From an uncultured Clostridia bacterium (lineage in GTDB: Bacteria > Bacillota > Clostridia > TANB77 > CAG-508), in contig CALXMM010000004.1 of assembly GCA_944389475.1 (NCBI GenBank), positions 1-64,000 of the forward strand: 64,000 nucleotides of DNA, given 5' to 3'. The position numbers and the translations under genes were made by a program. The notes beneath the pieces were generated by a model. It did not search any database. It was not told where the DNA came from and saw nothing but the letters and a program-made list of their open reading frames with translations. This document shows, in pieces, positions 38,111-45,491 of the stretch (positions are counted from its first letter, which is position 1; each line of letters begins with the position of its first letter).

Positions 38111-39010
38111 TTAAGTCAATGTATTCTTAAAGTTTGGTACATATTCTTCTTCATGTTCTCCTAAATCCTGCATATAGCCATTTTCTATTCCCAATTCATA
38201 GATATAATTTTCTATTTCTTCATATTCAAATTTATTTATTTTCCTATCCAATCCTTTTATATTTTTTGCTTTATACGTTGGAAAATACTGTGCCATTATA
38301 CTAACATATACTTCTTTCCCTATATTGTCTACAATCCATTTTAAAACATTTTTACTATTTTCTATTTCGTTTGGAAGGATTAAATGCCTTATTATTAAAC
38401 CTTTTTGTATTATTCCATTTTTATCTAATTTTGGTGCTCCTACTTGTTTATACATTTCCTGTATAGCTTTTGATGTAACTTCAAAATAATTATTTACATT
38501 AGAATATTTTTTTCCTAATTCATCATTAAAATATTTAAAATCGGGTAAATAAACATCTATATATCCTTTTAATAATTTAATTGTTTCAATATTCTCATAT
38601 CCATTTGAATTATATATTATTGGAATTCTTAATCCTTGACTTTTTGCAATTTTAATTGCTTCTATTATATGATATACATACATAACAGGTGTTACTAGGT
38701 TTATATTATGTGCTCCTTTTTCCTGTTGTTCCAACATACTTTTCGCTAAAAAATCTATACTTACTTCTTGACCCATTCCTTCTTGACTTATTTGATAATT
38801 TTGACAAAATACGCAATTAAAATTGCAATTTGAGAAAAATATTGTTCCTGAACCTTTTGTGCCACTAATACATGGTTCTTCAAAATGATGTAATGAGACT
38901 AATGCTATTTTTAATTTATTATTTGCTTTACATTTTCCTAATTTTCCTTCTAATCTATTTGCTTTACATTTAAAAGGACATAATTGACATTCTTTTAATT
39001 GTTCTAACAT
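38111..39010 (-). CDS. Radical SAM protein, PflA/PflX-like (COG1313)
   Basis: The 299-aa protein starts MLEQLKECQLCPFKCKANR at ATG 39010, which has AAAGGAAAA upstream. The reading frame stays open back to 39133, but that part is the tRNA-Tyr 3' exon and terminator. The radical SAM triad is FFSNCNFNCVFCQNYQIS near 56-73 (CxxxCxxC). An N-terminal CxxCxxxC motif and a C-rich start (GKCKAN) precede it, and GSGTIFF and NLVTPVMYVYHIIEAI match the pyruvate-formate-lyase-activating-enzyme-like COG1313 family. Its target is not known. Confidence 0.88.
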   Translation of the reverse strand: MLEQLKECQLCPFKCKANRLEGKLGKCKANNKLKIALVSLHHFEEPCISGTKGSGTIFFSNCNFNCVFCQNYQISQEGMGQEVSIDFLAKSMLEQQEKGAHNINLVTPVMYVYHIIEAIKIAKSQGLRIPIIYNSNGYENIETIKLLKGYIDVYLPDFKYFNDELGKKYSNVNNYFEVTSKAIQEMYKQVGAPKLDKNGIIQKGLIIRHLILPNEIENSKNVLKWIVDNIGKEVYVSIMAQYFPTYKAKNIKGLDRKINKFEYEEIENYIYELGIENGYMQDLGEHEEEYVPNFKNTLT

Positions 39011-39069
39011 TTTATTTTCCTTTCTTAAAAATATGTTTTCGAACTTTTGTTTGCTGTTTTGTTGAAAAT

Positions 39070-39095
39070 AAAATACAAGACTTAGCTTGTATTTT
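39070..39095 (-). terminator. Rho-independent terminator of the tRNA-Met/tRNA-Tyr operon
   Basis: A 10-bp stem AAAATACAAG/CTTGTATTTT (39070-39079 with 39086-39095) is followed on the minus strand by ATTTTC. It begins two bases past the tRNA-Tyr CCA. Confidence 0.8.
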
Positions 39096-39097
39096 AT

Positions 39098-39404
39098 TGG
39101 TGGGCAGGGATGGATTCGAACCATCGTACTCAAATGAGAACAGATTTCTTACTACTATAGTTTTCACTACCATATATATGTTTGTAGTCTGGACTTTCTC
39201 TTTATCTTGTTTAAGATACCAGGTATAAAGTCTCTACACTCGAAAAATACTTTTCTAGCTCGGGATTGTCATCAGCCTAACTGTTAAGAGTTCCCCGAAT
39301 TAGCCTGGTGTTCATCATATAATCACTTATATGAGCTGCAATTTTAGGTTTTTGATTAACCAAAGACCACAGTCTGCCGCCTTTAGCCACTCGGCCACCT
39401 ACCC
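39098..39404 (-). tRNA. tRNA-Tyr(GUA) interrupted by a group I intron in the anticodon
   Basis: Exon 1 (39404-39369, 36 nt) gives acceptor GGGTAGG, D-stem GCC/GGC and anticodon-stem arm GCAGA followed by CTGT. Exon 2 (39147-39098, 50 nt) starts AAATCTGT and gives a long variable arm (stem CTC/GAG), T-arm GATGG/CCATC, acceptor CCTGCCC, discriminator A and CCA. Joined, the anticodon loop reads CTGTAAA (GUA, Tyr), and the long variable arm is the bacterial tRNA-Tyr type. The mature length is 86 nt with CCA. The 221 bases between the exons are a group I intron inserted between positions 35 and 36. It is co-transcribed with tRNA-Met. Confidence 0.92.
39148..39368 (-). ncRNA. Group I self-splicing intron, 221 nt, no ORF
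   Basis: Intron positions are counted from its 5' end. P1: exon CUGU pairs with the guide GCAG (30-33), giving the conserved U.G at the splice site. P3: ACCAGG (60-65) with CCUGGU (146-151). P element AAUUCGGGGAAC (68-79) and Q element AAUCCCGAGC (102-111) form P4, with a P5 hairpin AACU/AGUU. R element GUAGAGACU (132-140) and S element AAAGUCC (172-178) form P7 as GACUUU/AAAGUC, the guanosine site. P8 is UAUCUU/AAGAUA, and P9 is ACUAC/GUAGU. The intron ends in G. All four core elements and their pairings are present and in order, so it is probably catalytically active. Confidence 0.9.
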
Positions 39405-39418
39405 AAATATATAAAAAA

Positions 39419-39495
39419 TGGTGCTCCTTCAAGGATTTGAACCTTGGACCCACCGGTTATGAGCCGGTTGCTCTGACCAACTGAGCTAAAGGAGC
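39419..39495 (-). tRNA. tRNA-Met(CAU), elongator type, CCA encoded
   Basis: The cloverleaf has acceptor GCTCCTT/AAGGAGC, D-arm GCTC/GAGC, anticodon arm ACCGG/CCGGT with loop CTCATAA, T-arm CAAGG/CCTTG and CCA. Anticodon CAU also occurs in tRNA-Ile2 with lysidine; the sequence favours elongator Met but does not exclude Ile2. It precedes tRNA-Tyr by 14 bases under one promoter. Confidence 0.85.
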
Positions 39496-39510
39496 CTGTC
39501 AACGAAATTT

Positions 39511-39539
39511 AGTATACTATTTTTAATATAATATGTCAA
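39511..39539 (-). promoter_or_regulatory. Strong sigma-A type promoter of the tRNA-Met/tRNA-Tyr operon
   Basis: TTGACA (39539-39534) and TATACT (39516-39511) are spaced by 17 bases; transcription would start about 10 bases upstream of tRNA-Met. Confidence 0.75.
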
Positions 39540-39593
39540 TACCTTTTGTTAATTTTTTTAAAATTTATTAATTAAATCCCCATAAATTATAAA

Positions 39594-39630
39594 AAATACT
39601 ATATTACCAACAATCAGTAATATAGTATTT
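39594..39630 (-). terminator. Rho-independent terminator after the 327-aa coiled-coil gene
   Basis: A perfect 14-bp stem (39594-39607 with 39617-39630) lies 28 bases after the stop at 39658, with A/T runs on either side. Confidence 0.8.
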
Positions 39631-39657
39631 TTATATAATCATAATTGTTAGAACAAT

Positions 39658-40641
39658 TTAATTTTCTGTTTTTCCATCTGGAAGTGCTGGAACCTCAAGA
39701 ACTACTCTTATGCTCATTATATATTTTATAGCTCTTACAAATTTGCTATTTTTAAATCTTTGCCATAAGCTTGGTTTTGCTTCGAATGTTTCTGCAACAT
39801 ATTGTTCTTGTTCTGCTTGTTGTGGTTCTTGTGTTGTTTGAAGTCTCTCTATCTTTGGAACTTTTTCTACTTTTTGTTTTGATTTTTGTGCTACTTGTTC
39901 TACATTTGCATCTTGAACTGATTCTTGAGCAATTGCTGCAACTTTTGCTTTTTTAACTTTCTTTACTTTTTGAACTGGTTCCTCAACTTGAGCTTCTTCT
40001 TGTTCTACATTTTCTTCTACTGGTGCTGGTATTTCTTTTAATGCATCTGCTATTTCAAGTCCAATATAGCTTAATGCTTTTGATCTATCCTCTATTCTTT
40101 CCATATCTATTTCGATATGTAAGTTTGATTCCAAATTAGAAATTCTTGCTTTTACTAGTTTTAAAGCATCTTTATAATGATCTGTTGTTTTGCTTCTACA
40201 TCTTCCAATAATTAATAATGTATTTATTATATCTTCATCAAAATCATTTTGAGCTTCTTTTACTTCTTCTTTCCAATTTTTTTCCTTATTGTCAACCTTT
40301 TGAAGTAAGTCTTTTAATTTTCCACCTAAACTTATATTTAATTCTCTTTGTCTTATTAAATTTTCAATTTGTTTAGTGTTCTCTTCAAATTGGTTAGTAG
40401 CAAATTCAACTAGATTAAAAGCAGCATTATAAACACTTGCAGGGAAATTTTGTTTCTTTGGATACTCTACCAAATATGTTTTTATAGCTTCTACTAAATC
40501 CTTAAAATAAGTATCATCATCAAGTTGGATGATTTGCTTCTTACTCTTAGGATTAATCATTTTATGTACTTTTTCTATATTTGATAATATCTTCTCCTCA
40601 GTTATTACCATTCTAACATTTACTATGCCAGATCTAGACAT
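39658..40641 (-). CDS. Unrecognised charged coiled-coil protein, 327 aa
   Basis: I do not recognise this protein. The N-terminal 200 residues are helical and charged (FEENTKQIENLIRQRELNISL, KVDNKEKNWKEEVKEAQNDFDED). A low-complexity stretch rich in Glu, Gln, Val and Lys follows (EQEEAQVEEPVQKVKKVKKAK), with Ala/Gln repeats to about residue 285. The last 40 residues (KPSLWQRFKNSKFVRAIKYIM) are basic and amphipathic, possibly a membrane-binding end. It has no signal peptide. It seems to be a single gene with a terminator; ATG 40641 has GGAGGG. Confidence 0.6.
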   Translation of the reverse strand: MSRSGIVNVRMVITEEKILSNIEKVHKMINPKSKKQIIQLDDDTYFKDLVEAIKTYLVEYPKKQNFPASVYNAAFNLVEFATNQFEENTKQIENLIRQRELNISLGGKLKDLLQKVDNKEKNWKEEVKEAQNDFDEDIINTLLIIGRCRSKTTDHYKDALKLVKARISNLESNLHIEIDMERIEDRSKALSYIGLEIADALKEIPAPVEENVEQEEAQVEEPVQKVKKVKKAKVAAIAQESVQDANVEQVAQKSKQKVEKVPKIERLQTTQEPQQAEQEQYVAETFEAKPSLWQRFKNSKFVRAIKYIMSIRVVLEVPALPDGKTEN

Positions 40642-40776
40642 GTAAATTCCCTCCTTTATCCTACGTAAATTCCTAAAAACTAAATTTATTATACATCTTT
40701 CTTCATAAATCTACAATAATTTTATCTTTAATTATTTATTTCATTTTTGCAATATTTTTGTAATACTTTTGTAATA

Positions 40777-41343
40777 TTACTTCTTTAATCCAGATATTAC
40801 AATTTTTTCTACTTCCTTATACATAGATTGAATATCTATATCTTTTTCTGTTTTTAATTTATATATTAAACAAGAGCTCGTAAGACTAAATATTTCGGAA
40901 GCAATTACTTCAGGATTTCTATCAATAATTTCACCTTTTTCTATTCCTTCTCTAACTATTTTTTCAACAATATTTAAATATTCATATACATATTGTCTAC
41001 TTCTTTTATTTCTTTCTTCCTTGCCCCAAATTTGACTAAGAACTATTGTTATTAAGCTTTCATACCTCACAATTACTTTTATTTGTATTAAAATTATAGC
41101 TCTTATTTTATCTATATAATTAGACACTCTATCAGTTTTTATTTGAATACTATTTTTTAAAAGTTTCATTCCTTCTTCTACTAAGAAATTATATATTTCT
41201 TCTTTACTAGAAAAATGATAATACAAAGTTCCCTTCGCAACACCAACTGTTGCAGTTATTTCTTCTATGCTAGTAGCTTCATATCCTTTATCAGCAAATA
41301 ACTGCATAGCTGTCTCAAATATCTTTCTTTTAGTCTTATTCAT
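40777..41343 (-). CDS. TetR/AcrR family transcriptional regulator
   Basis: The 188-aa protein has an N-terminal TetR helix-turn-helix: RKIFETAMQLFADKGYEATSIEEITATVGVAKGTLYYHFSSKEEI (about 5-50), followed by a helical ligand domain with LLKNSIQIK and MYKEVEKIVISGLKK. I choose ATG 41343, 8 bases after AGGAG; an upstream ATG at 41349 is only 2 bases from it. The start overlaps the stop of a 38-aa ORF (41336-41452), suggesting translational coupling. No obvious efflux pump lies beside it, so its target is unknown. Confidence 0.9.
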   Translation of the reverse strand: MNKTKRKIFETAMQLFADKGYEATSIEEITATVGVAKGTLYYHFSSKEEIYNFLVEEGMKLLKNSIQIKTDRVSNYIDKIRAIILIQIKVIVRYESLITIVLSQIWGKEERNKRSRQYVYEYLNIVEKIVREGIEKGEIIDRNPEVIASEIFSLTSSCLIYKLKTEKDIDIQSMYKEVEKIVISGLKK

Positions 41344-41452
41344 TAACATATCTCCTATTTCTTCTAAATTTAAAAATAAAGAAATTTCTAATTTTAGTCC
41401 ATCTGCTTACTTTAACAACTAAATAAAATTTGTTTGGATTATTTTCTTCCAT
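41336..41452 (-). CDS. 38-aa basic peptide overlapping the TetR start
   Basis: ATG 41452 has AAAGGAG 8 bases upstream. The ORF ends at 41336, past the TetR start (41343), so the two reading frames overlap by 8 bases, a typical coupled arrangement. The product is very basic (WTKIRNFFIFKFRRNRRYV) and could be amphipathic. Nothing similar is known to me; it may be a leader peptide that controls TetR translation, or a small protein. Confidence 0.5.
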   Translation of the reverse strand: MEENNPNKFYLVVKVSRWTKIRNFFIFKFRRNRRYVNE

Positions 41453-41548
41453 TGCTTTCTCCTTTGTATAACTATCTTCATTTATATTTATTAATTAAAA
41501 TACATAATTACTCTTTTAGTTTACTATAACTCTTTATTTTTATCAATA

Positions 41549-42847
41549 TTATTTTACTAATTTTCCTATTAAATCTATTCCTTCTGTATCAATAATTTTG
41601 GTATTTACGATTTTATTTTGTAAATCTTCACCCGTATCTTTTATTTTAACCATAATATAATTTGTTGTGTGCCCCTTAAAATAGCCATCTTCCAATTCTT
41701 CAACTAAAACCTTTAAAATTTTATTAAAATACTTTTTATTCTGTTCTTTTTCGTTTTTATCAGATAATTCTATTAATTTTCTACTTCTTTCTTCTTTTAT
41801 CTTTCCATCTATTTGATTAGGCATTTTCTCTGCTTTAGTTCCATGTCTTTGAGAATATTTAAACACATGCATTTTATAAAAATTTATATCCTGTAAAAAT
41901 TTATATGTTATATTAAATTCCTCATCAGTTTCACCAGGGAATCCTACAATTACATCCGTAGTTAGAGCAACATTTGGATATGTTTTTCTTAATAAATCTG
42001 TTGCTTTTTTAAAATCAGAAGTGGTGTAATGCCTATTCATCCTTCTTAAGGTTGCATCACATCCACTTTGTAGTGACAAATGAAAATGATCACATATCTT
42101 GTTCAGCTTACTTAGTCTTTCTACAAATTCTTCAGTTATTAATGTAGGTTCTAGAGAACTTAAACGTATTCTCTCTATGCCATCTATTTTATTAATTTCT
42201 TCTAATAAATCTATAAGTCCAACATTTTCATTTAAATCTTTTCCATATGAAGCAACATGAATTCCAGTTATAACAATTTCTTTAATTCCATTTTTAGCTA
42301 AATCTTCTACTTCTTTTTTTACATTTTCTATTTTTCTACTACGGATACGACCTCTTGCATACGGAATAATACAATATGTACAAAATTGATTACACCCATC
42401 TTGTACTTTTATTGCTACTCTATTTTTATCCGTATAATTTACACTGCCAAAATCAACAAATTCTTTTTGATGCATTACATCCGATATATGTTCTTGTGGT
42501 TCTTTATTTTGTAATGCCTCTTCTACATATCTCACAATTTCAGTTTTTTCGCTAATTCCAAGAATTAAGTCTATATCCTTTATTTCTTCTAATTTGTCTT
42601 TTGCTACTTGTGCATAACACCCAACTGCTACAACTAGTGCATCAGGATTTAATTGCTTTGTTCTTCTAATCATTTGTCTTGATTTTTTATCCGAAATACT
42701 CGTTACTGTACAAGTATTTATTACATAAATATCAGCTTTTTCAGAAAAATCTACAATTTCAAAACCTTTCTCCAAAAAAGCTTGTATCATTCCATTTGTT
42801 TCATATTGATTTACTTTGCAACCTAGTGTATAAAATGCTACTTTCAT
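41549..42847 (-). CDS. mtaB: tRNA t6A methylthiotransferase MtaB
   Basis: The 432-aa protein has the UPF0004 N-terminus YTLGCKVNQYETNGM (first Cys near 10, with further Cys at NTCTV and VGCYAQ). The radical SAM core QDGCNQFCTYCIIPYARGRIRSR (CxxxCxxC) and a C-terminal TRAM domain with MVKIKDTGE follow. The CKVNQYE signature separates MtaB from MiaB (CQMN) and RimO. It converts t6A37 to ms2t6A37 in tRNA. ATG 42847 has AAAGGGAGAAC. Confidence 0.93.
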   Translation of the reverse strand: MKVAFYTLGCKVNQYETNGMIQAFLEKGFEIVDFSEKADIYVINTCTVTSISDKKSRQMIRRTKQLNPDALVVAVGCYAQVAKDKLEEIKDIDLILGISEKTEIVRYVEEALQNKEPQEHISDVMHQKEFVDFGSVNYTDKNRVAIKVQDGCNQFCTYCIIPYARGRIRSRKIENVKKEVEDLAKNGIKEIVITGIHVASYGKDLNENVGLIDLLEEINKIDGIERIRLSSLEPTLITEEFVERLSKLNKICDHFHLSLQSGCDATLRRMNRHYTTSDFKKATDLLRKTYPNVALTTDVIVGFPGETDEEFNITYKFLQDINFYKMHVFKYSQRHGTKAEKMPNQIDGKIKEERSRKLIELSDKNEKEQNKKYFNKILKVLVEELEDGYFKGHTTNYIMVKIKDTGEDLQNKIVNTKIIDTEGIDLIGKLVK

Positions 42848-42904
42848 TGTTCTCCCTTTCCTTTTTGAGGTTAATTATATCAAGAAAAATTGTTTTTTTC
42901 AAGA

Positions 42905-42942
42905 AAAAAGCTGAAACCAATATATTTTGATTTCAACTTTTT
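42905..42942 (-). terminator. Rho-independent terminator of the arsR-ATPase operon
   Basis: On the minus strand AAAAAG...TGAAA pairs with TTTCA...CTTTTTT (42942-42929 with 42917-42905), with wobble pairs inside, and a T run follows. It stands about 115 bases beyond the ATPase stop. Confidence 0.6.
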
Positions 42943-43033
42943 ATATTTTAATAAATTTTTTCAATTTATTACGTATACTTGATAATCTTTAAAAGGCATC
43001 TTTCAATGTTCATTATGTCTACCTTTTGAACTT

Positions 43034-43058
43034 TAAGGTCCGTCCCCAAAGTTCATTA
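43034..43058 (-). repeat. Dispersed repeat copy A, abutting the ATPase stop codon
   Basis: The minus strand reads TAATGAACTTTGGGGACGG and then ACCTTA. It matches copy B at 49742-49766 in 20 of 25 bases, including the same stop codon followed by TGAACTTT. An inverted repeat TGAACTTT/AAAGTTCA (43055-43048 with 43034-43027) can form a hairpin here. It is G+C-rich against the background. Confidence 0.5.
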
Positions 43059-44909
43059 TCTAAATATTCTTAGGGTATTTAGTACTGTTAGTAATGTGAC
43101 ACCTGTATCTGCTAAAACTGCAAGCCATATTGGAGCTGTACCAAATAATCCAACTAGTAGAACTATCAATTTTGCTAATAATGAGAAAGCTATGTTAAAT
43201 TTTACTATTCTCATTGTTTTCTTAGCTACTTTTATTATGCTTGGTAACATTGCAATATCATTAGAAACCAATATTCCATCTGCTGTATTATTTGCAATTT
43301 CTGAACCTGTTCCCATACTCATTCCAAAGTCTGCTGTAGCTATTACTGGGCTATCATTAATTCCATCACCCAAGAATGTTACTTTATTATGTTCAGCTTG
43401 TAATTCTTTTACTTTGTTTAATTTTTCTTGTGGTAATAATTCTGCATATACTCTTGACACATTTAGTTTATCTGCAATATTTTGTGCAGCTTTCTTATTG
43501 TCACCAGTTAGTATTGCAACATCCTTTACTCCTTCTTCTTTTAAATCGTTTAAAATATTTTCTACATTCTCTCTTAGTTCTTCTTTTAATGTTATATAAC
43601 CTACTATCTTTCTATCAACAGCAAGTGTTATTGTATTATCTACATATCCTGTTAAATCTACATTATATTTTTCCAATAATTTTTTATTTCCAAATAATAC
43701 TTCTTTTCCATTAATTTTTCCATATAATCCATGTCCTGAATCTTCTTTGTAATCTTTTACTTCTAATTTATTTACATTTTTATCATAGCTTAAAACAGCT
43801 GTTGAAATTGGATGGTTAGATAAACTCTCTATACTATAAATATATTCTAACATTTCTTTTTCTGATATTCCATTTGCTACTAATTTATCTATTACCATTT
43901 TACCCGTTGTTAAAGTACCTGTTTTATCAAATGCAATTATATCTGTTTTGGCTAAGTTTTCTATATATTTTGTACCTTTAATAATCATACCTTTCTTAGA
44001 GATTGCTCCTATACAAGAGAAGAATGATAAAGGTATAGAAATTACTAAACTACATGGACATGATGCAACCAAGAAGAATAATGCTATGTCTACCCATCTA
44101 TCCATATTTGCACCTAAAATTAATGGTACTATTACTAAAAGAAGTGCTATTACTATAACAATTGGTGTGTATATCTTAGAGAATTTTGTAATAAATTTCT
44201 CTGTTTTGCCCTTATTATTTGTAGCTTCATAAACCAAATCTATTATTTGTGAAGCCATTGAATCTTTATATTCTTTTTCTGCTCTAATATAAATTGCACT
44301 ATTTAAATTTATACTTCCAGAAATTACTTCATTATTTGTTTCTACTTTTACAGGTTTGCTTTCACCTGTTATTGGTGATCTGTCTAATTGAGATGTTCCA
44401 GATGTTACAACACCATCTACGGGAATTTTTTCACCAGGTTTTACAAGTAAGATATCTCCAACTTTAACATCTTCAACTTTTATAACCTTTACATCATCAC
44501 CATTAACTAAATTTGCATTATTAGCTTTAATTTTAGTTATATCTTCTATGTTTTTATTAGATCTTGCTTCTGCAAAATCTTCTAAGAATTCACCTAACTT
44601 GAATAGTAAAACTACTAAACAACTCTCAGGAAAATCACCCTTTACAAAAGCTCCAATTATAGCAATTGTCATTAATGTACTTTCTTCAAAATTTAATTTG
44701 AAGAGATTTTTTATTCCTTCTATTAACAAGTCATAACCCGCAAGTAAGACTGCAACTAAATATATCCAAACTCTAAACTGCTCTAATGCTGGAATAAAGC
44801 CTATTCCAAATAGAACTAATGAAAGTATGAATAAAATTATTTTACTTTTATTATTTTCTTTTTCCTCACATTCCTCATGATTGTGAGTACTGCAACTACA
44901 TCCTGCCAT
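43056..44909 (-). CDS. Heavy-metal translocating P1B-type ATPase (Zn/Cd/Pb type)
   Basis: The 617-aa protein has a Cys/His N-terminus (AGCSCSTHNHEECEEKE) instead of an HMA domain, then about eight membrane helices. TGESKPVKV, the metal-site helix SCPCSLVISIP (CPC motif), DKTGTLTTG with the phosphorylated Asp, SNHPIS and GDGINDSPVIATADFGMSMG are all present. CPC with an ArsR/CadC partner points to Zn, Cd or Pb efflux rather than copper. It overlaps the regulator's 3' end by 14 bases. ATG 44909 has AGGAGGAAAAAAAG. Confidence 0.93.
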   Translation of the reverse strand: MAGCSCSTHNHEECEEKENNKSKIILFILSLVLFGIGFIPALEQFRVWIYLVAVLLAGYDLLIEGIKNLFKLNFEESTLMTIAIIGAFVKGDFPESCLVVLLFKLGEFLEDFAEARSNKNIEDITKIKANNANLVNGDDVKVIKVEDVKVGDILLVKPGEKIPVDGVVTSGTSQLDRSPITGESKPVKVETNNEVISGSINLNSAIYIRAEKEYKDSMASQIIDLVYEATNNKGKTEKFITKFSKIYTPIVIVIALLLVIVPLILGANMDRWVDIALFFLVASCPCSLVISIPLSFFSCIGAISKKGMIIKGTKYIENLAKTDIIAFDKTGTLTTGKMVIDKLVANGISEKEMLEYIYSIESLSNHPISTAVLSYDKNVNKLEVKDYKEDSGHGLYGKINGKEVLFGNKKLLEKYNVDLTGYVDNTITLAVDRKIVGYITLKEELRENVENILNDLKEEGVKDVAILTGDNKKAAQNIADKLNVSRVYAELLPQEKLNKVKELQAEHNKVTFLGDGINDSPVIATADFGMSMGTGSEIANNTADGILVSNDIAMLPSIIKVAKKTMRIVKFNIAFSLLAKLIVLLVGLFGTAPIWLAVLADTGVTLLTVLNTLRIFR

Positions 44910-45276
44910 TCTTTTTTTCCTCCTCTAAAATGTGATTTAAGGCCATTTGAATTATAAGTTCAACATGTTCATCATCTAAACTATAAAAAATTTGCTTTCC
45001 TTCTCTTCTAAATTTAACTAATTTACTATTTCTTAATAGTTGCAATTGATGTGATACCTGTGATTGATTTAAACCTAATAATTCGCATAAATCACATACA
45101 CATAATTCTTCTTTTAATAAACTACAAATTATTCTTAGTCTAGTTTCATCTGAAAATAATTTGAACATATTAGACAATTTTTGATATTCTTCTGATTTTG
45201 GTTCCAATGATTTAACATTATTTATTTTATTAAAATGTGGACATATTTCCGAGCATACAAATTTATCTTCTTCCAT
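44896..45276 (-). CDS. ArsR/SmtB-family metal-responsive repressor (CadC type)
   Basis: The 126-aa protein starts MEEDKFVCSEICPHF at ATG 45276, with GAGGG upstream; the in-frame start at 45297 has no ribosome-binding site. The winged helix reads LFSDETRLRIICSLLKEELCVCDLCELLGLNQSQVSHQLQLLRNSKLVKFRREGKQIFYSLDDEH. Its ELCVCDL motif with Cys pairs, together with the N-terminal Cys pair (CSEIC), forms a CadC-like metal site. The repressor would release its operator on Cd, Pb or Zn binding and so switch on the ATPase. Confidence 0.92.
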   Translation of the reverse strand: MEEDKFVCSEICPHFNKINNVKSLEPKSEEYQKLSNMFKLFSDETRLRIICSLLKEELCVCDLCELLGLNQSQVSHQLQLLRNSKLVKFRREGKQIFYSLDDEHVELIIQMALNHILEEEKKNGRM

Positions 45277-45344
45277 TATTACCCTCGCTTTCCTCAACTA
45301 TATAAATTAAATTATTTTTAGGAATTTATATTACATTATATGTT

Positions 45345-45385
45345 TTCATATGAGTATTCGTTCATATGATTGCTTATTCATATGA
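45345..45385. promoter_or_regulatory. Triple operator repeat for the ArsR/CadC-type repressor
   Basis: TTCATATGA occurs three times, at 45345, 45361 and 45377, exactly 16 bases apart. Because CATATG is itself palindromic, adjacent copies also form inverted pairs of the usual ArsR-family operator spacing. The third copy covers the -10 box of the promoter at 45382-45410, the other two lie just downstream. Confidence 0.65.
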
Positions 45386-45410
45386 TAATGCAAAAAAAAT
45401 AATCTGTCAA
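45382..45410 (-). promoter_or_regulatory. Promoter of the arsR-ATPase operon
   Basis: TTGACA (45410-45405) and TATCAT (45387-45382) are separated by 17 bases. The -10 overlaps an operator repeat, and the -35 lies inside the rplS terminator. Confidence 0.65.
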
Positions 45411-45429
45411 TAGATAACAGATTATTTTT
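45395..45429 (-). terminator. Rho-independent terminator of the rpsP-to-rplS operon
   Basis: A perfect 13-bp stem (45395-45407 with 45417-45429) is followed on the minus strand by a run of eight T ending at 45392. It lies about 60 bases after the rplS stop. Confidence 0.85.
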
Positions 45430-45491
45430 CTAAAATAGTTTTTTACTTATTTTTTTACATAAATTACTTTAAAAACTGTAAATACAACTAA

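Noticed and set aside
38111..39133. The radical SAM reading frame read as starting at 39133 (340 aa)
   Set aside because: The extra 41 codons overlap the tRNA-Tyr 3' exon and its terminator and have no ribosome-binding site; ATG 39010 has one and aligns with the family start.
40031..40200. Possible CRISPR or tandem DNA repeats in the 39.6-40.6 kb gene
   Set aside because: The repetitive look comes from Glu/Gln/Val-rich codons; no regular spacer-repeat unit is present.
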